Source: Frateuria hangzhouensis
Lineage (GTDB): Bacteria > Pseudomonadota > Gammaproteobacteria > Xanthomonadales > Rhodanobacteraceae
Direction: 5' to 3'
Length of the DNA: 64,000 bases
Assembly: GCF_026410505.1 (NCBI RefSeq)
Contig: NZ_JAPMIU010000007.1
Span: 1 to 64,000, forward strand
The notes under the pieces are model-generated. The model had not been told where the DNA came from. It saw only the letters and a program-made list of their open reading frames with translations, and did not search any database. Numbering within the stretch: the stretch's first letter is position 1; each line of letters opens with the position of its first letter. The position numbers were made by a program, and so were the translations under genes. Shown one piece after another: positions 44,456 through 53,833 of this stretch.

Positions 44456-45373
44456 TCAGACCGGTTCCAGCCAGCCCCACTGGTCGTTGGTGCGCCCGTC
44501 GAACAGCCCGAAATACAGCTCCTGCAAGCGCCGCGTCACGCGCCCGGCGGTGCCGTTGCCGACCTGCTTGCCGTCGATCGAGCAGATCGGTGTGACCTCG
44601 GCGGCGGTGCCGCACATCAGCACTTCGTCGGCCAGGTAGAGGTACTCGCGCGGCAGGTCGCGCTCGACCACCTCGATGCCGTCCTCGCGCGCCAGCGCCT
44701 TCAAGGTGTCGCGGGTGATGCCGGTAAGGATCGAGGCGCTGGCCGGGGTGGTGTGCAGCACGCCGTCGAACACCAGGAACAGGTTCTCGCCCGCGCCCTC
44801 GCTGAGCAGGCCGGTGTTGGCCAGGGCGATGCCCTCGCCGAAACCGAGCCGGCGCGCCTCGCGCGCGATCAACTGGCCGGACAGATAGTTGCCGCCGGCC
44901 TTGGCGCCGGCCGGAAGGGTGTTGGGGGCAAAGCGCTGCCAGCTCGACACGCACGCGGTGATGCCCTGTTCCAGGGCCTCCGGCCCCAGGTACGGGCCCA
45001 TCGGCCAGGCCGCCACCGCCACGTCGATCGGCGTCTCGGCGGACAGCCCGAAACCGCCCAGGCCGCGATATGCCACCGGGCGCAGGTAGGCGGCGGTCAG
45101 GTCGTTCTTCTTGATCACCTCGCGGCAGGCCGCGGCCAGCTCGTCCTGCGAGTAGGGCAGCACCATGTCGTAGATGCGCGCCGACTGATACAGCCGGTGC
45201 AGGTGGTCAGTGAGGCGGAAGATCGCCGCGCCGTCGGGCGTGGCGTAGCTGCGGATGCCTTCGAACACCGACGAACCGTAATGCAGCGCATGCGACATCA
45301 CGTGGGTGGTGGCCTCGCGCCACGGCTTGATCGTGCCGTTCTGCCAGATCCACTCGGGGTATTGCTGCGCCAT
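44456..45373 (-). CDS. ilvE: Branched-chain amino acid aminotransferase
   Basis: 305 residues. The class IV aminotransferase pattern is clear: SHALHYGSSVFEGIRSY near residue 27, AYLRPVAYRGLG, the pyridoxal-phosphate lysine in GAKAGGNYLSGQLIARE near residue 160, ALANTGLLSEGAGENLF and DEVLMCGTAAEVTPI. It makes or degrades Leu, Ile and Val with glutamate/2-oxoglutarate in the cytoplasm. It stands alone on the minus strand, 60 bases after the next gene upstream. Confidence 0.95.
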   Translation of the reverse strand: MAQQYPEWIWQNGTIKPWREATTHVMSHALHYGSSVFEGIRSYATPDGAAIFRLTDHLHRLYQSARIYDMVLPYSQDELAAACREVIKKNDLTAAYLRPVAYRGLGGFGLSAETPIDVAVAAWPMGPYLGPEALEQGITACVSSWQRFAPNTLPAGAKAGGNYLSGQLIAREARRLGFGEGIALANTGLLSEGAGENLFLVFDGVLHTTPASASILTGITRDTLKALAREDGIEVVERDLPREYLYLADEVLMCGTAAEVTPICSIDGKQVGNGTAGRVTRRLQELYFGLFDGRTNDQWGWLEPV

Positions 45374-45433
45374 GACGGTTCTCCTCCAGGGGACCGCCCA
45401 TGATAACCGCTGCGTGCCGTCGCCCGCGCGTGC

Positions 45434-45949
45434 CTATTCCTGGCGCAACCACAGGCAGCCGGCATGGCGCTCGATGGCGAAGCGCGTCTCGCCTGGGTCG
45501 TCGCTGCCATCCGGCGGAACCGTGCGCACCACCAGCGCCGCCGTTCCATCGCTTGCCGAACCGTCATCCGGCAGGTCGATGCCGACCAGCGGCCGTCGCA
45601 TCAACCCGGCCAATGCGCGGATGTCGGCCACCGCGGCATGCTCGCCGTAGCCGGCCCACAGGATCAGCCCGGCCAGCCGGTTGGCATCGGCGTTGGCGAA
45701 GGCGTCGATCACCGCGCCGCGCAGCGCATCCACGTCGGCCGCGCAGGTGACGGCGGGCGGCCGCAGCGAGGGCGCGCTTGCCGAGGCGGCCGTCGCGGGC
45801 GCAGCCGTGGCCTGCAGGCTGCTGCAGGGCTGGTCGGTGAACACCGGATGCCCGTCGGCGGCGATGCAATGGTAGATCGGCGACTGCGCGTGACCGGGCA
45901 GGGCGGTCAGCGCCAGCAACAGCAACAGGACAAGGCGCAGCGTGGGCAT
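45434..45949 (-). CDS. Exported DUF4124-like protein of unknown function
   Basis: 171 residues from ATG 45949 (a longer start adds 16 unconserved codons). A signal peptide (RLVLLLLLALTALPGHA, residues 5-21) is followed by YHCIAADGHPVFTDQPC, the pattern of DUF4124 domains. The remainder contains CAADVDALRGAVIDAF and a single late Cys (GCLWLRQ). Such small periplasmic proteins are common in this group and uncharacterised. It starts 31 bases after metF and may be its second gene. Confidence 0.7.
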   Translation of the reverse strand: MPTLRLVLLLLLALTALPGHAQSPIYHCIAADGHPVFTDQPCSSLQATAAPATAASASAPSLRPPAVTCAADVDALRGAVIDAFANADANRLAGLILWAGYGEHAAVADIRALAGLMRRPLVGIDLPDDGSASDGTAALVVRTVPPDGSDDPGETRFAIERHAGCLWLRQE

Positions 45950-45980
45950 CGGCCGAGCATAGCGGCCCGGCGCGAACGCT

Positions 45981-46805
45981 TCAGTGCAATTGCGCAAGCA
46001 CCGCCTGCGTGGCCCTGGCCCGGTTCAGGGTGTAGAAATGCAGACCCGGCGCGCCGCCCTCGAGCAGGCGCCGGCACAATTGCGCCACCACCTCGGCACC
46101 GAGCGCGCGGATCGCGTCGGCGTCGTCGCCATGGGCCTGCATGCGCTTGACGATCCAGCGTGGGATCTCCGCCCCGCAGGCGTCGGAAAAACGCTTGAGC
46201 TGGCTGAAGTTGGTGATCGGCATGATGCCCGGCACGATCGGCACGGTGACGCCCAGCCGGCGCACGTCGTCGACAAAGCGGAAATAGGCGTCCGGGTTGA
46301 AGAAGTACTGGGTGATCGCGCCGTCCGCGCCGGCATCGACCTTGGCCTTGAAGTGGCCAAGGTCGCGCAGCGCGTCCTCGGCCTGCGGATGGATTTCCGG
46401 ATAGGCCGCCACCTCGATGTGGAAGTGGGCGCCGGAATGCTCGCGGATGAACGCGACCAGCTCGGCTGCATAGCGGAAGTCGCCCGGCGAGGCCATGCCC
46501 GAGGGAAGGTCGCCGCGCAGCGCCACGATGCGCCGATAGCCGGCGGCGCGATAGCCGTCCAGCAGCGCGGCAATCTCCGCCCGCGTTCCGCCCATGCAGG
46601 ACAGGTGCGGCGCCACGGCCAGGCCGTGGCGCCGGTCGAGCCGCGCCACGGTGTCGCCGGTGTAGCTCAACGTGGAGCCGCCCGCACCGAAGGTCACCGA
46701 AACATAGTCCGGCGCGTGCGCCTTCAGCGTCTGCGCGGCGCGGTCGAGCTGGGCGCGCTGCTCGTCGGTCTTGGGTGGGAAGAATTCGAAGCTGATCGCG
46801 GGCAT
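45981..46805 (-). CDS. metF: Methylenetetrahydrofolate reductase MetF
   Basis: 274 residues from ATG 46805, with AGGAAACC upstream; a longer frame adds 14 codons. Family blocks ISFEFFPPKTDEQ at the start, YVSVTFGAGGSTLSYTGDT near residue 33, ALRGDLPSG near residue 98, and ITQYFFNPDAYFRFVDD with VPGIMPITNFSQLKRF. It reduces 5,10-methylenetetrahydrofolate to 5-methyltetrahydrofolate with FAD, for methionine synthesis. With ahcY next door it forms a methyl-cycle cluster. Confidence 0.95.
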   Translation of the reverse strand: MPAISFEFFPPKTDEQRAQLDRAAQTLKAHAPDYVSVTFGAGGSTLSYTGDTVARLDRRHGLAVAPHLSCMGGTRAEIAALLDGYRAAGYRRIVALRGDLPSGMASPGDFRYAAELVAFIREHSGAHFHIEVAAYPEIHPQAEDALRDLGHFKAKVDAGADGAITQYFFNPDAYFRFVDDVRRLGVTVPIVPGIMPITNFSQLKRFSDACGAEIPRWIVKRMQAHGDDADAIRALGAEVVAQLCRRLLEGGAPGLHFYTLNRARATQAVLAQLH

Positions 46806-46832
46806 CGTGGTTTCCTGCGGTGCGTGACGCGC

Positions 46833-46856
46833 ATTGTATACATTCATCGCGATGAA
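46833..46856 (-). promoter_or_regulatory. metF promoter with overlapping palindrome
   Basis: On the minus strand the perfect palindrome TTCATCGCGATGAA (46843-46856) is followed two bases on by TATACAAT, a good -10 element, 28 bases before the start. A repressor bound at the dyad would block the promoter. A methionine-cycle regulator is plausible; which one is not shown. Confidence 0.5.
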
Positions 46857-46892
46857 GCGATAGATGTTGGTCCCGACAAGAGCGGCCCTTCA

Positions 46893-47012
46893 TCCCAGCC
46901 CTCTCCCCCGCGGGAAGAGCGGGCAAAAGCGGCTTTCCCCGGACGCTTGCATGCACCACGGCCGGGCTCCCTCTCCCCGCCGGGAAGAGGGTTGGGCTGA
47001 GGGGCCGGGGCT
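46893..47012. repeat. Paired CCCTCTCCC extragenic palindromes
   Basis: CCCAGCCCTCTCCCCCGCGG and CTCTCCCCGCCGGGAAGAGG occur within 120 bases between metF and ahcY. Related copies are near 29678 and 61283-61437. Confidence 0.6.
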
Positions 47013-47022
47013 CGCGGGGAAC

Positions 47023-47050
47023 AAAAAAGGGCCGCATCGCTGCGGCCCTT
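47023..47050 (-). terminator. Rho-independent terminator of ahcY
   Basis: Minus-strand stem GGGCCGCA / TGCGGCCC with a four-base loop and six T residues, 25 bases after the ahcY stop. Confidence 0.9.
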
Positions 47051-47073
47051 TATCGTCACGAGGAGCAAATCGC

Positions 47074-48528
<1,455 letters not shown>

Positions 48529-48579
48529 GCTTGTCTCCGGTTCTTTGGGGAACCTTGCCGGTGCGGGCGAAGGTCCGCA

Positions 48580-48652
48580 TGGGTGAGCGCCGTTGTTGCA
48601 GATGCCTGCCGAGCCTGGCCGTCGCGCGGACGGTCGCAGCGCCCCTCGGCGG
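48580..48652 (-). promoter_or_regulatory. SAH riboswitch upstream of ahcY
   Basis: The minus strand reads GCCGAGGGGCGCTGCGACCG, then GCCAGGCTCGGC and AACGGCGCTCACCC, matching in order the conserved segments of the S-adenosylhomocysteine riboswitch (CCGAGG-GCGCUGC, CCAGGCUCGG, ACGGCGCUCACC). GCCGAG pairs with CTCGGC, and GGGCGCTG-type bases can form the pseudoknot with the 3' segment. It lies 52 bases before the start. The class normally switches ahcY on when SAH accumulates. Confidence 0.92.
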
Positions 48653-48667
48653 ACACGAAAGGCGCCC

Positions 48668-48673
48668 ATTATA
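48668..48673 (-). promoter_or_regulatory. ahcY -10 element
   Basis: A perfect TATAAT on the minus strand, 16 bases before the first riboswitch bases. The -35 region (about 48691-48696) is poor and overlaps an extragenic palindrome. The transcript would begin near 48661. Confidence 0.65.
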
Positions 48674-48691
48674 CCGGCCGCGGAAAGCTTC

Positions 48692-48756
48692 TGTAGGAGC
48701 GCACCCGTGCGCGACCGCCTTGCATCCCGACGGCGCACGGGTGCGCTCCTACAAGG
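48692..48756. repeat. REP-like extragenic palindrome, GTAGGAGCGCACC family
   Basis: TGTAGGAGCGCACCCGTGCG and its inverted copy CGCACGGGTGCGCTCCTACA are separated by about 25 bases, between the divergent ahcY and ppc genes. Confidence 0.75.
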
Positions 48757-48806
48757 GATTCGCGGTCGATTCGCTAGTCTTGGGCCAATCCCCCGGAGAG
48801 CCGCCC

Positions 48807-51557
48807 ATGGAAGCGAACCGCGATACCGACTACCTGCCGCACGACGGCCCCCTGCGCGAGGACGTCGGCCGGCTCGGCCGGCTGGTCGGACGGATGCTGG
48901 CCGAACAGGGCGGCGAGGCGTTCTTCCAACGGGTCGAGGCCGTGCGCCAGGCGTCCATACAGCGCCGCCACGAGGGCGAGCCGGTGGCTGCGCTGGCCCG
49001 TTCGCTCGAGGGCATGGACGCCGATCAGGCCGAAGCGCTGGCGCGCGCCTTCGCCACCTATTTCCACGCGGTGAACATCGCCGAGCGCGTGCACCGCATC
49101 CGCCGCCGCCGCGACTACCAGCGCGCGGGCAGCGCGCCGCAGCCCGAGTCGCTGCTGGACGTGCTCGGCCGGCTCAAGGCCGAGGGCGTGGGCACCGACG
49201 AATTGCTCGGCTGGCTCGAGCGCCTGTGGATCGAGCCGGTGTTCACGGCGCACCCGACCGAGGCGGTGCGCCGCTCGCTGCTGGAGAAGGAGCAGGCGAT
49301 CGTGCGCGCGCTGGTCGACGGCTTCGATGCCAGCCGCACGCCGCAGGAGCGCGAGGAGGACGAGGACCGCATCTACATGGCGCTCTCCACCGGCTGGCAG
49401 ACCGCCGAAGCCTCGCCGGTGCGCCCCACCGTGCAGGACGAGCACCACCACGTCGGCTTCTACCTCGCCAACCCGATCTATCGCATCGTGCCGGCGCTGT
49501 ACGAAGCGCTGTCCGACGCGCTGCAGTCGACCTACGACGTGCAGGCCCGGTTGCCGCGCCTGCTTGGTTTCGCCAGCTGGGTCGGCGGCGACATGGACGG
49601 CAACCCCAACGTCGGTGCCGATACCATCGCCGCCAGCCTGGCTACCCAGCGCGCGCACGTGCTGGAGCACTACATTGCCGACGTCGCCGCGCTGGCACGC
49701 CTGCTCAGCCAGACCCAGGGGCGCGTGGCGGTCGGTGCCGAACTGGCCGCACGCCTGGCCGATTACCGCACGCGCTTCCCGCAGGCTGCCGCGCGCATCC
49801 GGCCACGCCATGCCGACATGCCTTATCGCTGCCTGCTCACGCTAGTCGGCGCGCGGCTGGAAGCCACCGGCGAAAACGGCCACGCGGAGGGCTACGGCTC
49901 GCCTGCCGAACTGCTCGACGACCTGCAACTCATCGACCGCAGCCTGCTCACCCACTGCGGTCTGCATGCCGGCGCGTATGCGGTGCGGCGGCTGATCTGG
50001 CGCGTGCGCACCTTCGGTTTCCACCTGGCGCGGCTGGACGTGCGGCAGGATTCGCGCGTGCATGACGACGCACTTGCCGCGTTGCTGGACGATGCCGGGT
50101 GGGCATCGCGCGACGAGGCCGATCGCGCGGCGTGCCTGCAGCCCTATGCGGGTGGCCGCACGCGCTTCGCTGCCTGCGACGACGCCAACGCCATCGCGTT
50201 GCGCGACGTCTTCGCCACCCTGCGCGACGCCCGCGCGCGCTACGGCACCAACGCCACCGGCCTGTACGTCATCAGCATGGCCCGCTCTGCCGCGGACGTG
50301 CTCGCGGTGCTGGCGCTGGCGAGGTATGGCGGCCTGCTGGCATCTGTTCCCTCTCCCCCGTCGGCTAGCCAGGATGGAGGCGGCGAAGCTGAAGGCGTCC
50401 CCCTCGACATCGCCCCGCTGTTCGAAACCATCGACGACCTCAAGCAGGCCCCCGCGACCCTGCGCGCGCTGCTTGCCGACCCGGTCTACCGCGCCCACCT
50501 GCGGTCCCGCGGCGATCGCCAGTGGGTGATGCTGGGCTACTCCGACAGCGGCAAGGACGGCGGCACGCTGGCCTCGCGCTGGGCATTGCAACGTGCCCAG
50601 GTGGAACTGCTGGACGTGGCCGGGTCTTCGGGCATCCATCTGGCGTTCTTCCACGGCCGCGGCGGCTCGGCCAGCCGCGGCGGTGCACGCATCGCGCCGG
50701 CGCTGATGTCCTCGCCGCGCGGTTCGGTGGCCGGCGTGTTGCGCGTGACCGAGCAGGGCGAGGTGATCCACCGCAAGTACGGCATCCGCGCGCTGGCCTT
50801 GCGCAACCTGGAGCAGACCACCAGCGCCGTGCTGCGCGCCTCATTGCGCCCGCGCGCCACGGATCCGCGCGAGGCCCGGTGGCGCGAACGCATGGAAACA
50901 TTGTCCGCGCACAGCCGCAGGCACTACCGCGCGCTGGTCGAGCGCGACGGTTTCGTCGATTATTTCCGCAGTGCCACGCCGATCGACGTGGTCGAGCGCA
51001 TGACGCTGGGCTCGCGGCCCGCCAGCCGCCGCAGCATGCGCGGCGTGCAGGATCTGCGCGCGATCCCCTGGGTGTTCGCCTGGACCCAGTGCCGCTCGAT
51101 CATCACCGGTTGGTACGGCCTGGGCAGCGCGCTGGAGCAGGGCGCCGCGGACTTCGGCGAAGCGGCGATGATCGAGATGGCGCGCGACTGGCCGTTTTTC
51201 GCCAATGCGCTGGACGACGTGTCGATGGTGCTGGCCAAGTGCGACCTGGACATTGCCGAGGCCTTCTCGCGCCTGGCCGGGGAACTGCACGCGCCGTTCT
51301 TCGGCATGATCCGCGAGGAGTTCGACCGCACCCGTGGCTGGCTGCTCAAGCTCAAGGGCAGCGATGCGCTGCTGGCCGACAACCCGCGACTGGCCGTATC
51401 GATCCGCCTGCGCAACCCCTACGTGGACCCCATGAGCCTGCTCACCGTCGACCTGCTCGGCCGCTGGCGCGCCGGCGGCAGCCAGGAAGAGGCGCTGCTG
51501 CGCGCGCTGGTCGCCTGCGTCAACGGCGTCTCGCAGGGCCTGCAGAACACCGGCTGA
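48807..51557 (+). CDS. ppc: Phosphoenolpyruvate carboxylase
   Basis: 916 residues from ATG 48807 with GGAG upstream. Catalytic blocks are [13 protein letters not shown] (residue about 145), [30 protein letters not shown] (near residue 580) and [13 protein letters not shown]; the last residues are NTG, as is usual. It carboxylates phosphoenolpyruvate to oxaloacetate. Near residue 513 the segment [20 protein letters not shown] lies before [15 protein letters not shown], longer than the usual short loop and rich in Gly/Ser/Pro; it is discussed as a finding. Otherwise the protein looks intact. Confidence 0.95.
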   Translation: MEANRDTDYLPHDGPLREDVGRLGRLVGRMLAEQGGEAFFQRVEAVRQASIQRRHEGEPVAALARSLEGMDADQAEALARAFATYFHAVNIAERVHRIRRRRDYQRAGSAPQPESLLDVLGRLKAEGVGTDELLGWLERLWIEPVFTAHPTEAVRRSLLEKEQAIVRALVDGFDASRTPQEREEDEDRIYMALSTGWQTAEASPVRPTVQDEHHHVGFYLANPIYRIVPALYEALSDALQSTYDVQARLPRLLGFASWVGGDMDGNPNVGADTIAASLATQRAHVLEHYIADVAALARLLSQTQGRVAVGAELAARLADYRTRFPQAAARIRPRHADMPYRCLLTLVGARLEATGENGHAEGYGSPAELLDDLQLIDRSLLTHCGLHAGAYAVRRLIWRVRTFGFHLARLDVRQDSRVHDDALAALLDDAGWASRDEADRAACLQPYAGGRTRFAACDDANAIALRDVFATLRDARARYGTNATGLYVISMARSAADVLAVLALARYGGLLASVPSPPSASQDGGGEAEGVPLDIAPLFETIDDLKQAPATLRALLADPVYRAHLRSRGDRQWVMLGYSDSGKDGGTLASRWALQRAQVELLDVAGSSGIHLAFFHGRGGSASRGGARIAPALMSSPRGSVAGVLRVTEQGEVIHRKYGIRALALRNLEQTTSAVLRASLRPRATDPREARWRERMETLSAHSRRHYRALVERDGFVDYFRSATPIDVVERMTLGSRPASRRSMRGVQDLRAIPWVFAWTQCRSIITGWYGLGSALEQGAADFGEAAMIEMARDWPFFANALDDVSMVLAKCDLDIAEAFSRLAGELHAPFFGMIREEFDRTRGWLLKLKGSDALLADNPRLAVSIRLRNPYVDPMSLLTVDLLGRWRAGGSQEEALLRALVACVNGVSQGLQNTG

Positions 51558-51670
51558 GGTTGCGGCTTCCCCCCGGACGGCTGTACGCCGGCGGATAGCC
51601 GGCATCCGAAAGCGGACGCCATGGCTGCCAGCGCCGTCCCTGCCACGCGGCTTTCATGCGGTTTTCCGGT

Positions 51671-51685
51671 TGGCACGCCTGTTGC
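51671..51685 (+). promoter_or_regulatory. Sigma-54 promoter of the export operon
   Basis: TGGCACGCCTGTTGC is a full match to the -24/-12 consensus (TGGCACG-N4-TTGC), with GG and GC twelve bases apart. The predicted start of transcription is about 51696-51697, one or two bases before ATG 51698. Confidence 0.8.
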
Positions 51686-51697
51686 CAACTGTCCTCC

Positions 51698-52951
51698 ATG
51701 GATATCGCCAACCCGCAACTGAAACTGCAACGCCGCCGGCGGAGGTTCTGGCTGACCGGGGCGGGCGTCGCGCTGGTCGCGCTGGCCGCGCTGGCGCTGG
51801 CGCGGCTGGGGCCTGCGCTGCCGACGGCCGAGCGCGCGAGCCTGTGGATCGATGCCGTGCAACAGGGCGACATGCTGCAGGAGGTGCGCGCCACCGGCAC
51901 GCTGGTGCCGCGCTCCAGTCGTTGGCTGGCGGCCGCCACCGCGGCGCAGGTGCAGCAGATCCTGGTCTGGCCCGGCGCAACGGTGAAGCCCGATACCGTG
52001 CTGATGCGCCTGGCCAATCCTGAAGTCGAGGACGCCCTGCGCAACGCGCAGGCGCAGCTCGCGGCCGCCCGGGCGGAAGTGGCCGCCAAGCGGGCCGAGC
52101 TGCACTCGCAACTGCTGGACGAGCGCGCCGCGCTGGCCCAGGCGCAGTCCGACTACGCGCAGGCCCAGGTCAAGGCGCAGGCCGACGCCAAGGCGGTGCA
52201 GAAGGACCTGATCCCGCGCGTGCAGTACCAGCAGGGCCTGATCGCACTGAAGCAATTGAAGGCGCGCATGCAGATCGAGCAGGAGCGCGTGGACAGCTTC
52301 GCCGGCAGCATGAAGGCGCAGATGGACGCCGCCCAGGCGCGCGCGCTGCAACAGCGCAGCAACCTTACCCTGCGCCAGCGCCAGGCTGATGCCCTGAACG
52401 TCACCGCAGGCATCGCCGGCGTATTGCAGGAGGTGGCCGTGCAGGAAGGCGCACGCGTGGCCGAGGGTGCCAGCCTGGCGCGGGTGGCGCGGCCGGACGT
52501 GCTGATCGCCCGCCTGCAGGTGCCCGAGGTGCAGGCCAAGGATGTGGCGATGGGCATGCCGGTGGGCGTGGACACGCACAATGGCGTGGTGCAGGGCCGC
52601 GTCGAGCGGATCGACCCGGCCGTACGCAACGGCAGCGTGCAGGTGGACGTGGCGCTGGACGGCAAACTGCCCGCCGGGGCGCGGCCGGACCTCTCGGTCG
52701 ACGGCCGCATCCGCATCGCGCGGCTCGACAACGTGCTCTCGGTCGGCCGCCCCGCCCTGGCCAAGGCCGACAGCGACCTCAGCCTGTTCCGCCTCGACCC
52801 GGCCGGCGACACTGCCACGCGGGTGCCGGTGCGCGTGGGTGCCGCCTCGGTCGACCGCGTGCAGGTGCTGCGTGGCCTCAAGGCCGGCGACCGGCTGATC
52901 CTGTCCGACACCAGCCAATGGGACGGCTATGACCGCATCCGCATCGAATGA
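51698..52951 (+). CDS. HlyD/MacA-type periplasmic adaptor subunit
   Basis: 417 residues from ATG 51698. An Arg-rich cytoplasmic end (QRRRRRFW) precedes one membrane helix (residues about 18-36). The lipoyl half (VQQILVWPGATVKPDTVLMR) is split by a long coiled coil (about residues 108-235: rich in Ala, Gln, Glu), then the second half QEVAVQEGARVAEGASLARV and a beta-barrel/membrane-proximal part. Such adaptors link an inner-membrane ABC exporter to an outer-membrane channel. It is the first gene after the sigma-54 promoter. No TolC-like gene is in view. Confidence 0.85.
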   Translation: MDIANPQLKLQRRRRRFWLTGAGVALVALAALALARLGPALPTAERASLWIDAVQQGDMLQEVRATGTLVPRSSRWLAAATAAQVQQILVWPGATVKPDTVLMRLANPEVEDALRNAQAQLAAARAEVAAKRAELHSQLLDERAALAQAQSDYAQAQVKAQADAKAVQKDLIPRVQYQQGLIALKQLKARMQIEQERVDSFAGSMKAQMDAAQARALQQRSNLTLRQRQADALNVTAGIAGVLQEVAVQEGARVAEGASLARVARPDVLIARLQVPEVQAKDVAMGMPVGVDTHNGVVQGRVERIDPAVRNGSVQVDVALDGKLPAGARPDLSVDGRIRIARLDNVLSVGRPALAKADSDLSLFRLDPAGDTATRVPVRVGAASVDRVQVLRGLKAGDRLILSDTSQWDGYDRIRIE

Positions 52952-52955
52952 ACCC

Positions 52956-53040
52956 GTAGGGTGGGCTTCAGCCCACCACGCATGCCACCACCCATGCCGC
53001 CGTCCTGTGGCAGGGCAGATGGGCTCAAGCCCACCCTACG
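52956..53040. repeat. Paired GTAGGGTGGGCTTCAGCCCACC extragenic repeat
   Basis: GTAGGGTGGGCTTCAGCCCA and the inverted GGGCTCAAGCCCACCCTACG lie inside the export operon, between adaptor and ATPase. The hairpin could process or attenuate the transcript. Confidence 0.7.
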
Positions 53041-53068
53041 CGGCGGGACCGCTCTTCCAGGAGAACCG

Positions 53069-53833
53069 ATGAACACGAACGCCAACGTCATCACCCTCGA
53101 CGCCATCCGCAAGGTCTTCCAGGCCGACGAAGTCGAGACCCACGCGCTGTCCGACGTGCACCTGTCCATCGCACGCGGCGAGTACGTCTCCATCTCCGGC
53201 CCGTCCGGCTGCGGCAAGACCACGCTGCTCTCCATCCTGGGGCTGCTCGACACCGCCAGCGACGGCCGCTACGTGCTCAATGGCCACGACGTCGCCGCGC
53301 TCAACGGCGCCGAGCGCGCGCGCATCCGCAATGCCGAGATCGGCTTCATCTTCCAGGCCTTCAACCTGATCGGCGACCTCTCGGTGCAGGAGAACGTCGA
53401 GCTGCCGCTCACCTACCGCGGCGGTCTCGGCGCCATTGAGCGGCGCGAACGCGTGCAGGAAGCACTGGAGCGCGTCGGCATGGCCCATCGCATGCGCCAC
53501 TATCCCGCGCAGCTCTCCGGCGGCCAGCAGCAGCGCGTGGCGGTGGCGCGTGCGCTGGTCGGCCGGCCGGCGATCCTGCTCGCCGACGAGCCCACCGGCA
53601 ACCTCGACTCGCGCAACGGCGAGGCAGTGATGGCGCTGCTGGACGAGCTGCACAAGGGCGGTGCCACCATCTGCATGGTCACCCACGACGCGCGCTACGC
53701 GGAACTCGCGCAGCGCAAGGTCCGCCTGTTCGACGGCCGCGTGGTCGACGAGGAAACCTTCGACCGCCTGCGCCGCGAGGACGAGCAGCGGCTGGACGCG
53801 CTGATCGGCCAGCGCATCGAGATCGACGCATGA
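53069..53833 (+). CDS. MacB/LolD-type ABC transporter ATP-binding protein
   Basis: 254 residues from ATG 53069 with AGGAGA upstream. Walker [10 protein letters not shown] near residue 45, Q-loop [20 protein letters not shown], signature [16 protein letters not shown] near residue 150, Walker [14 protein letters not shown] and the H-loop [10 protein letters not shown]. It is the only ATPase of the operon and must serve the following permeases. Its stop overlaps the first permease by four bases. Confidence 0.92.
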   Translation: MNTNANVITLDAIRKVFQADEVETHALSDVHLSIARGEYVSISGPSGCGKTTLLSILGLLDTASDGRYVLNGHDVAALNGAERARIRNAEIGFIFQAFNLIGDLSVQENVELPLTYRGGLGAIERRERVQEALERVGMAHRMRHYPAQLSGGQQQRVAVARALVGRPAILLADEPTGNLDSRNGEAVMALLDELHKGGATICMVTHDARYAELAQRKVRLFDGRVVDEETFDRLRREDEQRLDALIGQRIEIDA

